The notes under the pieces were generated by a model that searched no databases, was not told where the DNA came from, and saw only the letters and a program-made list of their open reading frames with translations. Shown one piece after another: positions 1 to 7,181 of a stretch of DNA of 12,475 bases. This stretch comes from Stramenopiles sp. TOSAG23-3 (taxonomy: Eukaryota > Sar). The DNA lies in NCBI GenBank assembly GCA_900128585.1, contig LT642685.1, positions 1 through 12,475 on the forward strand, read 5' to 3'. Every line of letters begins with the position of its first letter. Positions within the stretch are counted from its first letter, which is position 1. Made by a program: the position numbers and the translations under genes.

Positions 1-582
1 GTTATTTTGCCTGCTATTTACCTTGTGCAACTTTGTGTTTAACTTTTTCGAGTTGAATTTCCTATCTTATTTACGTACTGGTAATCACTCTACACTACTA
101 ATATATCAAAGTGTTTCCCGTAAAACGTCCCTTTAGTATATATCTTAAGAGACAATACAAGTACATAGTACCTATAAACCGGGTTTCTCTAATTTTTTTG
201 TAAAAATTGTTGATTTTTTATATGAATAATATTAAAAAAATAATAACATTTTATAAATAATTTAAAAATGATGAGTGAAGAGAGAGTGTGAGAACACAAC
301 ATTATAATAACGAACAAAAAGGAATAAAATACAACAACAAAATTTATGATTATTTATAAAAATGGCATTTTCAAAAAACTATTTATATTTTTTAAGAGTA
401 GTGTTTTGAAAATGTAAAATCGTGAAAAATCATATTTGTTTGGTTCAGTACGTTTCCATGTCCCTTGCGAAACAAATAAGCTTTTGCACTCGTCACGGCA
501 GTGTTCCCCATAAGTCACGCGCCGGCGGCGACACGTTGCGAAGTGATAGGAACGGTTTGGCAATTTTTTAATTTTGTTTTTC
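1..582. other. AT-rich upstream spacer
   Basis: Most of this stretch is strongly AT-rich, with homopolymer A/T runs and many stops in every frame, and no gene is recognisable in it. From about 471 the composition becomes richer in G and C, which fits a 5' leader of the gene that starts at 583. An in-frame TAG at 547-549 closes that gene's frame upstream. I see no clear TATA box. It could also contain the 3' flank of a gene outside the window. Confidence 0.5.
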
Positions 583-2217
583 ATGGTGTCCCGGTCATTG
601 CACTACCTCGCCGTAGCCGCAGTGCTCCTTACCATTCGTGGAGAATCCTACAAAATTCAGAAGAGCGATTTCCAGACCTCTTCGTCATGGCAATACCTAA
701 CCAGGTTTTGTTTCGTCCCTGGCCCTTCCGCTTCTATATTTCGGTTTAGCGTAACAATGCGATACTTCCCTGGTGCAGCGTTATTGGTGAACTGGGACGA
801 CAAGAGGGCCGTATCAAAGTGCAAGCGCCAACAGTGCGATTCGGACGTGACGTGGTCCAACATGGCAGATCCCAAAACCACATGTTTGGAGAAGAAATCC
901 ATCGCGCAGGCAGGGGGAGATTCCCTGTCATTCCCTGGGCCCAGCCCTGAATTGTCGACGGCGATGATCGAGGTCATATGCCCCAATGGCATCTCTGACA
1001 CCAAGATACGAATAGCGAGGCATGAGAACGGCACATACAGCCCATACGATGCGTGGGTGAACAAATGCAAGGGAAGTGACATCCGTTACAATGTAACGTT
1101 GACTTTTGTAGGGCGAGAGGAACGTTGGTATTTTTTCAGCCTTGGGGTTTGCACGGAAGACAGCGATTACCCGGTGGTGGGCAAAGAGATGGTGCTGAGT
1201 GTTTCCAGAAGTGTGGAGCACTGGTGGGAGGACGGGTACAGCAATCTGAAAGGCGAGCAAGACCATATTCCAATGTTGAACCTTGTCATGCTGGTGCTGT
1301 CGATGTTTACAATTTTCTTTACCAGTTACATCTTGTACATATATGTGACGAATGGAACTTTCCACCCCATTTTGGAGGTGTTGGTTCTCAACGCGTATGC
1401 GTTTGGTGGTGCAAACCTTCTTTTGTTTTTGGGGGTTTCTTCCACCGTGTCGGATATCATTCTTTGCATCTCTCGTAACGTAACCTTGCTGCTGTTTTAC
1501 TTCACAGCTTCGGGGTGGATGAGAGTGCGCCGAAAGATTGTGCCAAAGTACCGAGTGGCCTTTGCGTTCACGATCGTGGTAAACGTGGTGCTGGGCGTCT
1601 TGGTGATCTTTTGGGAATCCGCTTCCAGCATCGAAGGGTTAGCATTTCACCAATACGGTATGGTACCGTACCCATACAGTAGTTGGCTGGGACGAGTCCT
1701 GCTTGTCGTTCGGTCACTGTCCTTTTCCCTCTTGGTGAGGCAATCGTACACAATCTCTAAAGATTTTAGAAATCATCGACAAACGCTTGGAACACTTTGC
1801 CTAGTGTCATTTTTTTGGCTCCAAACGGTGCACATAGTCTTCCTTTGCATTATAGACGACCACTCGTGCACAAACGAGTCACTAGTAGAATTGTCCGAGA
1901 GCATATCGGACCTGTTCGCATTGTTTTGTGCATTGCTGGTATGGTACCCTACTAAGGCCCGCCTTTCCCGGATGAAAGAGTTACTGGTCCGGGGACCCTC
2001 AAGCCTTCGCGATCAAGTCCGTTGTTGCTGCTGCTGCTTTCTGGGCGATCGGTCAAATATGTGGGTTGGGGAACGTTTCGATCCATCACAAGGGAGCATT
2101 CAGGATTTTCTGTTCTCGAGGCTTGGGGCGATTCGAAGTGGGTTGCAAACAACCGTAGACATATCTGATGATTTGATTCAGACTCTGGAAACGGCGTTGA
2201 CTAAACCGCCGCCGTAG
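583..2217 (+). CDS. GPR180/TMEM145-like seven-transmembrane (GOST family) protein
   Basis: This encodes a 544-residue membrane protein of the GPR180/TMEM145 group (Pfam GpcrRhopsn4), in which a luminal GOLD-like domain precedes seven helices. Family members act in the secretory pathway or at the surface; a ligand cannot be inferred. Visible: a hydrophobic signal peptide (about 5-20); a cysteine-containing ectodomain (about 25-225) with the family-like 'LTRFCFVPG' and 'FRFSVTMRYFPGA' segments, N-glycosylation sequons such as NGT and NVT, and an 'REERWYFFSLGVC' segment like the family's RWWYIALSKC; then seven hydrophobic segments near 229-255, 262-284, 290-310, 325-345, 367-386, 402-424 and 434-455. 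The cytosolic tail begins with five cysteines in a row (481-485), a plausible palmitoylation site. The ATG at 583 is the first after an in-frame stop at 547, and it puts the signal peptide at the extreme N-terminus. TAG is followed at once by TGA. Family assignment rests on remembered human TMEM145/GPR180 patterns. Confidence 0.85.
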   Translation: MVSRSLHYLAVAAVLLTIRGESYKIQKSDFQTSSSWQYLTRFCFVPGPSASIFRFSVTMRYFPGAALLVNWDDKRAVSKCKRQQCDSDVTWSNMADPKTTCLEKKSIAQAGGDSLSFPGPSPELSTAMIEVICPNGISDTKIRIARHENGTYSPYDAWVNKCKGSDIRYNVTLTFVGREERWYFFSLGVCTEDSDYPVVGKEMVLSVSRSVEHWWEDGYSNLKGEQDHIPMLNLVMLVLSMFTIFFTSYILYIYVTNGTFHPILEVLVLNAYAFGGANLLLFLGVSSTVSDIILCISRNVTLLLFYFTASGWMRVRRKIVPKYRVAFAFTIVVNVVLGVLVIFWESASSIEGLAFHQYGMVPYPYSSWLGRVLLVVRSLSFSLLVRQSYTISKDFRNHRQTLGTLCLVSFFWLQTVHIVFLCIIDDHSCTNESLVELSESISDLFALFCALLVWYPTKARLSRMKELLVRGPSSLRDQVRCCCCCFLGDRSNMWVGERFDPSQGSIQDFLFSRLGAIRSGLQTTVDISDDLIQTLETALTKPPP

Positions 2218-2477
2218 TGAGGGGCACTGGACAAGATTTTGGGTTCCGAAAAGGGTTTGGGTCCTATCATATCATTAATCTTAGAGTGTATTAGTGTTTT
2301 TGTAACTTTAAAGATTCTTAATTTTCTTGTAGAATATAAAAAATACCAACAACAACGAAACAAAATTACAGAATCAAGTTAGGATTAGGGTATGAGGAAG
2401 CTAAATTTAATTACTTAAATTAACAGCCAATTTTCTTGTTTTTAAAAAATATTTTTATCAGAAGTTGCACTTTTACC
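2218..2477. other. AT-rich convergent 3' spacer
   Basis: This spacer lies between the convergent ends of the seven-helix protein gene and the basic protein gene. It is AT-rich with no gene visible. No canonical AATAAA was found on either strand close to the stops. Transcripts from both sides must end here. Confidence 0.5.
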
Positions 2478-3302
2478 TTACGTGTGGTGGATGTTAAACT
2501 GTGAGCCAAGGTGGCGTGATTGTCGGTCCGCCAGGTCTTTCATACGGCACCCTTCCTTTGCGGCCAGCTCTACGTCGCGGAAACTATACTGCTTGTACTT
2601 GTGCGGTCTTGCGCCCGTAATTGGGTTACCGTTCCCTTCGAGCATAATCTCCCTCAGACTCTGTTGAGGCCCACAGAGCGTTTCTGCCTTCTGCCCACTA
2701 CCGGCAATGCCTCGGTTTACGCTTTTGAGCTGGGCATTCGACAAGTCGCTCATATCAAACCGACGTTGGGTCACCTTTCCTGCGATCGTGTCGATCGGGG
2801 GCGCCCCCCGCTCGTGCAGTTTGCGCTGCATGCTTTCCATGGGAACGCCGTTGTTAAGGTAGAATTTGTCTGCAATCCTTGGGGATTTTGTTCCGATTTT
2901 TTCCCTGATGTTTCTGGATTCAACCCCTACCTTCGGGGCCAAGTCCCAGATTCCCTCACCGGCCGCGGTGACCGATCGTTGCTTAACGTTCCTTTGCCTC
3001 GATCGCTGCGTGTATTCCATCTTTTGCCGAGGCGAATGGTTTTCCAATGAATTGCGGGCCTGGGTACTGTCCAGCACCCGATTCATGCCATGCCCGGGCT
3101 TGTCCCTCTTCTCGTAACGTGCCAATTGCTGCCGCCTCGAATCCGCTTGCGTCGTCTCGTTGTAGTCAATGATGTCCTTTCTGGAAAAGTTCATTTGGCC
3201 TTTTATTTTGCTGGCAATTTGTCTAGTTTCAGACGCGGCTTCTAAAAACGAGGACTGGTTGTACTGGGACTGCACAACTTTGTTTACTGTGCCACGGTGC
3301 AT
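2478..3302 (-). CDS. Hypothetical basic, polar protein
   Basis: I do not recognise this gene. From the first ATG (3302) it encodes 274 residues rich in Lys, Arg, Gln, Asn and Ser, with no membrane segment, no signal peptide and few cysteines, so it is probably cytosolic, nuclear or cytoskeletal. The most conserved-looking parts are in the C-terminal half: 'RRFDMSDLSNAQLKSVNRG' and 'GNPITGARPHKYKQYSFRD'. Support for it being real is a frame open across more than 860 bases, protein-like composition, and coding-like base content ending sharply in AT-rich DNA at the stop. The frame stays open upstream to a stop at 3393-3395, with a GTG at 3341 but no other ATG, so extra N-terminal sequence, possibly through an intron, cannot be excluded. 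The chosen ATG has A at -3. It is convergent with the gene before it and divergent from the EGF-like gene, 159 bases away. Confidence 0.6.
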   Translation of the reverse strand: MHRGTVNKVVQSQYNQSSFLEAASETRQIASKIKGQMNFSRKDIIDYNETTQADSRRQQLARYEKRDKPGHGMNRVLDSTQARNSLENHSPRQKMEYTQRSRQRNVKQRSVTAAGEGIWDLAPKVGVESRNIREKIGTKSPRIADKFYLNNGVPMESMQRKLHERGAPPIDTIAGKVTQRRFDMSDLSNAQLKSVNRGIAGSGQKAETLCGPQQSLREIMLEGNGNPITGARPHKYKQYSFRDVELAAKEGCRMKDLADRQSRHLGSQFNIHHT

Positions 3303-3461
3303 GATCTCATCGTTGATGTTTCTTCCCACCCGAGGGGACACGTTCCCCTGGACATCGTTGGTCCTCCATTGGCGCCCACCGGCCGCACAGTTTCATCAAA
3401 AACAGGGCAGCTTGTTGCCCAGCCGCTCGCTTCCAACATAGAGAAAGAAGACTCAACAAAC
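3303..3461. promoter_or_regulatory. Short divergent intergenic region, putative bidirectional promoter
   Basis: These 159 bases separate the first ATGs of the basic protein gene (minus) and the EGF-like gene (plus). Unlike every other spacer here they are not AT-rich and they are open to translation on both strands: the plus-strand frame of the EGF-like gene is open from 3246, and the minus-strand frame of its neighbour is open to 3393. Either the promoter of both genes lies here and has coding-like base content, or one gene has a longer N-terminus. No TATA box is visible. Confidence 0.3.
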
Positions 3462-4367
3462 ATGAAAGTAGAAACAGGGGAAAACAATTTGTATCTAATC
3501 CACAGTCTTGATGGGACTTACATCATTTTGATAACAGTCCCGATCACCGATTCAGATTGCGCTACCCTCAACTTCTGCAGTGGGCATGGAACATGCGACA
3601 CTTCTACTAACATATGCACTTGCATCGATGGCTACGGCTCACTCACAGACATTTCTTCCGTCCCAAAATCTCCCAAGTGCGATATGAGGGTATGCCCTGT
3701 GGGAAGGGCGTGGACCGACGTTCCTACGAGCGCAACGAAAGCTCATGCCTTGGCGGAATGTTCCAACCAGGGGATATGCGATCGGGATCAGGGCAAATGC
3801 GAATGTTTTGAACCGTTCGAAGGTCCGGCTTGTGGTAGAATGAAGTGCCCCAAAGATTGTTCTGGGCATGGGCGGTGCGTCAGTATGCGCGAGATGGCGC
3901 GGATGGCAAATGCGTTCCCACTGAGCTGCAATGATACCTACTACGAAGGTTTTGAAGACGAGCACACATGGGACAGCGACAAGTTGTTTGGGTGCGTTTG
4001 CGATTCTACGTGGCCCGTTGGGTATGGGAATGGCCAGAGGCAACTGGCGGAATGGCACGGTCGCGCCTGCGAGAAAAAGCGGTGCCCTGCTGGCGATGAC
4101 CCGATGACATCCTGGAATGAATCGGACTGCCACTTAAAAAGTGGCAACGGGAAAATTGCACATAATAAAAGCCATGCGATAGATGTCCACAGCCACCTCC
4201 ACGCCCACCCAGAAAGTTGGCAGTACGGGTGCATGGGCGAAATCGGTAACGAATGCCACGTTGAGTGCAGCAATAGGGGGCTCTGCGACAGTGGTTCAGG
4301 ACTCTGCTCTTGTTTCAAAGGGTTTTCAGGCGAAGCGTGCGAAAAGTTTAATACCTTGCAACTGTAG
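3462..4367 (+). CDS. EGF/tenascin-like cysteine-rich repeat protein
   Basis: From the first in-frame ATG this encodes 301 residues dominated by EGF/tenascin-like modules, a fold normally found outside the cell or on the surface, where it mediates adhesion or matrix contacts. Modules: 'CSGHGTC..CTCIDGYG' (about 33-73), a 'CPVGRAW' linker (78), 'CSNQGICDRDQGKCECFEPFEGPAC' split over about 100-124, 'CPKDCSGHGRC' to 'CVCD' (about 129-180), 'CPAGDDP' (208), and a last module from 'CHVECSNRGLC' to 'GFSGEAC' (about 265-293). A His/Ser-rich insert lies before the last module. No transmembrane segment follows, so it is probably secreted. The N-terminus is the weak point: the stretch after the ATG ('NLYLIHSLDGTYIILITVPI') is only moderately hydrophobic and is not a convincing signal peptide. 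The frame is open back to 3246 without another ATG, so a spliced upstream exon is possible. The architecture is typical of algal and protist proteins. Confidence 0.75.
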   Translation: MKVETGENNLYLIHSLDGTYIILITVPITDSDCATLNFCSGHGTCDTSTNICTCIDGYGSLTDISSVPKSPKCDMRVCPVGRAWTDVPTSATKAHALAECSNQGICDRDQGKCECFEPFEGPACGRMKCPKDCSGHGRCVSMREMARMANAFPLSCNDTYYEGFEDEHTWDSDKLFGCVCDSTWPVGYGNGQRQLAEWHGRACEKKRCPAGDDPMTSWNESDCHLKSGNGKIAHNKSHAIDVHSHLHAHPESWQYGCMGEIGNECHVECSNRGLCDSGSGLCSCFKGFSGEACEKFNTLQL

Positions 4368-4631
4368 TTTTAGTCGTCTGGTAATGTCGTTGCAATAGTT
4401 TCTGTATAATTACTGCTCACTGTACATGTATATACATATTAATAATGATATGATCAGAGTTCAATGTGATTAATTATTTGGATTTATTAGTCTAGTATAT
4501 ATTTTTGTATTATTAACACAGCATTGTTTTTATTACGAGGATTTCTATACCGGTACCTGGGTCAGTATAACAGTACAGAAAGAAGAGAAGATTTTTTATT
4601 ATTGTCCATTATAAGGACACGATTAGATAAT

Positions 4632-4920
4632 ATAAAGAAGAAGGAACACACCATTGAATAATTTCGATTCTTTCTTCACTTGTGGTAAAAATATCTTTTT
4701 TTTTTCTCATTTTTTATTATTTTGATCGATCGATAAAAATTGTATTATATATAGAAGGAACACACCATTGTAATAATTTCGATTCTTTCTCTTGTGGTAA
4801 AAATATCTTTTTTTTTTCTCATTTTATTATAATATATAGAAGCAACACACCATTGTAATTATTTCGATTCTTTCTTGTTGTTGTTGTTGTGGTAAAAAAA
4901 TATCTTTCTATTTTAAATAA
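4632..4920. repeat. Three-copy degenerate tandem direct repeat
   Basis: Three direct copies begin at about 4639, 4753 and 4838 (offsets 114 and 85). Each holds AGAAG(G/C)AACACACCATTG, then ATTTCGATTCTTTCT, then a GTGGTAAAA element leading into ATATCTTT and T-rich sequence. Copies 1 and 2 share a T run followed by CTCATTTT. Copy 1 carries extra sequence including GATCGATCGAT. Copy 3 has a (TTG)n expansion before GTGG and one G-to-C change in the first block. The copies differ by small indels, as expected from tandem duplication followed by slippage. No terminal inverted repeats or coding content were seen, so this is not a transposon by itself. Confidence 0.85.
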
Positions 4921-5078
4921 TCTTCTTATTATTACTATGGTATTAGTATGATGTATTATTTTTTAATAAACTATACTACTTTCTTCAAAAAGATTGCATT
5001 TATTTATCCCATCATAAAAATGTACGAGGAACATTCCTTCTCTCCCACATTCTCTTTCCCGCCAAAGGGCTCAAAAAG

Positions 5079-5087
5079 TATATAAAG
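5079..5087 (+). promoter_or_regulatory. TATA box of the MAPEG-like gene
   Basis: TATATAAAG lies about 90 bases before the ATG at 5176. A start site some 25-30 bases downstream, near 5105-5115, would give a 5' leader of about 60-70 bases. That leader is A-rich and has no upstream ATG that I see. This is the clearest core-promoter candidate in the window; it rests on the motif and its position only. Confidence 0.5.
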
Positions 5088-5175
5088 CAATTTCATCCAT
5101 CTCTTTTCTATAACTCAAAGCAAAAAATCACAAACGCCGTAGAAAATTTTAACAAAAAAGCAACATTTTATCAAC

Positions 5176-5622
5176 ATGAGCGCATTTGTCCAAAACACAC
5201 TTGGCCTCGACTGTGGGAACGCAGCGGTTATCATTCTGGCACACACCACGTTGTGCAAAGTATTGACGACGTTAATGTACCGTGCGAAACTTACAGACGG
5301 GAGCACACCTGTCGAAGAAGTAAAGAAAATTCAAGGGTCGCTATCGTACAAACGTTGGTGGTCGGCGCAATTGAATGAGGCTGAGTATGCTCCCCTATTT
5401 TTGGGAGGGCTGTTATATTTACATAGCCAAAACATTTCCGCCCCGCTGACGGCCTTTGGCGCGGTTTTCGGACAAATCGGCTACTTTTGGCCTCGTGCAT
5501 TCGTTGGTCACCCACACGAGGGCGGGCCAGTCTTTCCACCGCCATACGTACCAGCTGCACTGGCGCGTTACGCAGCACTCGGCAGTCTAGTCTACATCAT
5601 GTACGGCGCAATGTCCCAGTAA
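5176..5622 (+). CDS. MAPEG-family-like small membrane protein
   Basis: This encodes 148 residues with four hydrophobic segments (about 14-36, 71-85, 90-107 and 124-144), the size and layout of the MAPEG family. That family includes microsomal glutathione S-transferases, leukotriene C4 synthase and prostaglandin E synthase, trimeric enzymes of the ER or other membranes that use glutathione on lipophilic substrates. The strongest sign is 'QLNEAEYAPLFLGGLL' (65-80), which matches the family's NxxE motif (N67, E70) at the start of helix 2. A tryptophan pair and R60 come just before it, where the family usually has an Arg/His-rich segment; the usual His is Gln here. The ATG follows AAC and has A at -3. 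The specific reaction cannot be told, and some members lack enzyme activity. Confidence 0.75.
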   Translation: MSAFVQNTLGLDCGNAAVIILAHTTLCKVLTTLMYRAKLTDGSTPVEEVKKIQGSLSYKRWWSAQLNEAEYAPLFLGGLLYLHSQNISAPLTAFGAVFGQIGYFWPRAFVGHPHEGGPVFPPPYVPAALARYAALGSLVYIMYGAMSQ

Positions 5623-5723
5623 GTTGTTACGAGCAGGAACTGAGCCGGACTTTTAACGAGACGAACGTGACAAGGACGGCGCACATGAAAGTGCTTATTA
5701 AAAACAAAAAATTGGCTCTGTGA

Positions 5724-5729
5724 TTTATT
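5724..5729 (-). terminator. Putative polyadenylation signal for the antiporter gene
   Basis: AATAAA on the minus strand (TTTATT on the plus strand) lies about 145 bases past the stop of the antiporter gene, in AT-rich sequence. In such sequence it may be chance. Confidence 0.3.
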
Positions 5730-5873
5730 TATAAGAGTAATAATTATTAACATTTAATCTTCTTCATATACCGCGAAAGTGAATCTGCTGCTTTTGTCAA
5801 ATATTGCTATACGTTTTGTTTCTTCCTCTTCTTCGCAACAAAAGCCCTTCGAAAAGAAAATAATATTCTTAGA

Positions 5874-7181
5874 CTATGTGGGTGCAAGTTGAACGGACGT
5901 GGCGTTCACCTCTACTTCCGACTCTTCTCCTTTCTTCGTCTTGCCCCCTGCCCCGTTGCCACCTTCACCCACCTTTTCCCTGTTCAACACTGCGCGAAAC
6001 GCAAACGGCGCGAACAGGCTGGCAAGAAAGACACCCCAAACGGAGCCGGCGTGCCAGCCTTCGTCCAGAATGCCTTCGGCCTTCGCAGTGTCAGCGATCA
6101 GAAACGAAAATTCCCCCCTCCCTTGCATGGCAGAGCTGAATTTGAAAAATGTTCCCCACGTAAGGGGGGTCGCAAACAGTCCCAAAGGGAACGCTTTTCC
6201 AACTATTCCTGCAAACAGCAACCATGCCCCACGAGCTAGAGCGGGCCCAGAAAAGAGCCCACTTCCCGACAACAGGGATGGCACCCCAAAGCCTACAGAG
6301 CACGCGAAAAAAAGACTTGTTCCTACCTTGGTCAGGCGACCAAAATTTGTTTTGAAAGCTTGTTTGCTTGGAATGGAGCCAGAGAAAGCAACCCCCGACA
6401 TGAAGCACCCCAGCAGATCCGACGACCCCATTGCGGCGCAGGCCCAGGACAGGCCAAGCACCAGGAGTGACAGCGACGTCAAGATCCCAGCGTCCCCACC
6501 GCGAGCCCTTGCACGCCCGGGCAAGCTGTACTTTTTGAACAACACCGCCACGAGCAACCCGACGGCGATGGATCCAGCACTAGCGATGACCGGCCTAACG
6601 TAATCCCACACACTAATGGCCGTTGCCAGGGCGCGCACAATCTCCAGAAGACACAGCGACAGTACATCGTCGACCACGGCCGCGATCGCGATGATGCTGC
6701 CCAGCTGTGTCTGTAACCCTTCCGGCCCGAGAAGTTTTGCGGAGAACCCCAGGCTTGTTGGGGCTATCGCTGAGCCAGCCGCAAGTCCTACCCTTACGTC
6801 TGCTTCGAAAATTACTACCGCCCCAAACAGTGCCAAGAGGACCGGGAAAATGGTGCCCGACAACGCTGCAGCAAAAGCTCTTGCGCCGTGCTTACGGACC
6901 CGTTCGCCGTCTACTTCTAGCCCAGCCTCTACCACCAACAGCATAACCCCGAGCTTGCCCAAAAAACGCCACGCTTCTGCGTACGGCACAATATCCAGGC
7001 ACGCCGGACCAACAATAATACCGGCAATTAAATGCCCCAACAATGACGACGTTTTGATGATTCTCGAAAACAACCGTTCAAACCCAAATATAGCAAATGC
7101 AAGCGCAAGAGCGCCCGCCTCTTTTGAGAAAGGAACGGCCACGACCGCAGAAGACCCGCTACTCTGCTGAGACGCGTTCAT
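5874..7181 (-). CDS. CPA2-type cation/proton antiporter
   Basis: This encodes 435 residues of the monovalent cation:proton antiporter family (Na_H_Exchanger, PF00999), which exchanges Na+ or K+ for H+ across a membrane. It is almost wholly hydrophobic, with roughly 11-13 helices. Motifs: 'LLGHLIAGIIVGP' (47-59), 'LGVMLLVVEAGLEV' (77-90), 'SAIAPTSLG' (137-145) like the TS motif of the unwound helix, a paired aspartate 'AAVVDDVLSL' (D171, D172) typical of CPA2 proteins such as NapA, and 'GRGEFSFLIA' (354-363), the CPA2 signature of a late helix. No C-terminal RCK/TrkA-N or cyclic-nucleotide domain follows, only a Gly/Lys/Glu-rich tail (about 401-435) that is probably cytosolic. There is no clear presequence, so the host membrane is unknown. 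The paired Asp suggests an electrogenic exchanger rather than a Kef-type system. It resembles bacterial members as much as eukaryotic ones. The ATG is the first residue and fits the first helix starting near 22. Confidence 0.88.
   Translation of the reverse strand: MNASQQSSGSSAVVAVPFSKEAGALALAFAIFGFERLFSRIIKTSSLLGHLIAGIIVGPACLDIVPYAEAWRFLGKLGVMLLVVEAGLEVDGERVRKHGARAFAAALSGTIFPVLLALFGAVVIFEADVRVGLAAGSAIAPTSLGFSAKLLGPEGLQTQLGSIIAIAAVVDDVLSLCLLEIVRALATAISVWDYVRPVIASAGSIAVGLLVAVLFKKYSLPGRARARGGDAGILTSLSLLVLGLSWACAAMGSSDLLGCFMSGVAFSGSIPSKQAFKTNFGRLTKVGTSLFFACSVGFGVPSLLSGSGLFSGPALARGAWLLFAGIVGKAFPLGLFATPLTWGTFFKFSSAMQGRGEFSFLIADTAKAEGILDEGWHAGSVWGVFLASLFAPFAFRAVLNREKVGEGGNGAGGKTKKGEESEVEVNATSVQLAPT

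Larger units (their letters stand above)
4368..5175. other. AT-rich spacer with tandem repeat and promoter
   Basis: This spacer follows the EGF-like gene and precedes the MAPEG-like gene. It is strongly AT-rich with no gene visible. It holds the three-copy degenerate tandem repeat at 4632-4920, a short ATCGATCGAT palindrome at 4725-4734 inside the first copy, and a TATA box near 5079. The last 150 bases or so before the next gene are less extreme in composition and look like a promoter and 5' leader. Confidence 0.6.

Noticed and set aside
657-1365. Minus-strand frames of 141 and 145 codons opposite the seven-helix protein
   Set aside because: They lie inside the ectodomain and first helix region of a well-supported gene and show no motif.
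2520-3117. Plus-strand frames opposite the basic protein gene
   Set aside because: Composition (Leu, Cys, Phe, Pro, Arg mixtures without motifs) looks like a mirror of a Lys/Gln/Asn-rich frame. Only the signal-peptide-like piece at 3169 was kept as a question.
4725-4734. ATCGATCGAT palindrome
   Set aside because: It is short, present in only one repeat copy, and likely a slippage product rather than a conserved site.
4632-4920. CRISPR-like array
   Set aside because: There are only three copies, with unequal spacing, no unique spacers, and a eukaryotic context.
5899-7170. Long plus-strand frames (234 and 184 codons) opposite the antiporter
   Set aside because: They run antisense to a gene with clear family motifs and their Ser/Pro/Arg/Thr-rich composition is typical of mirror frames.
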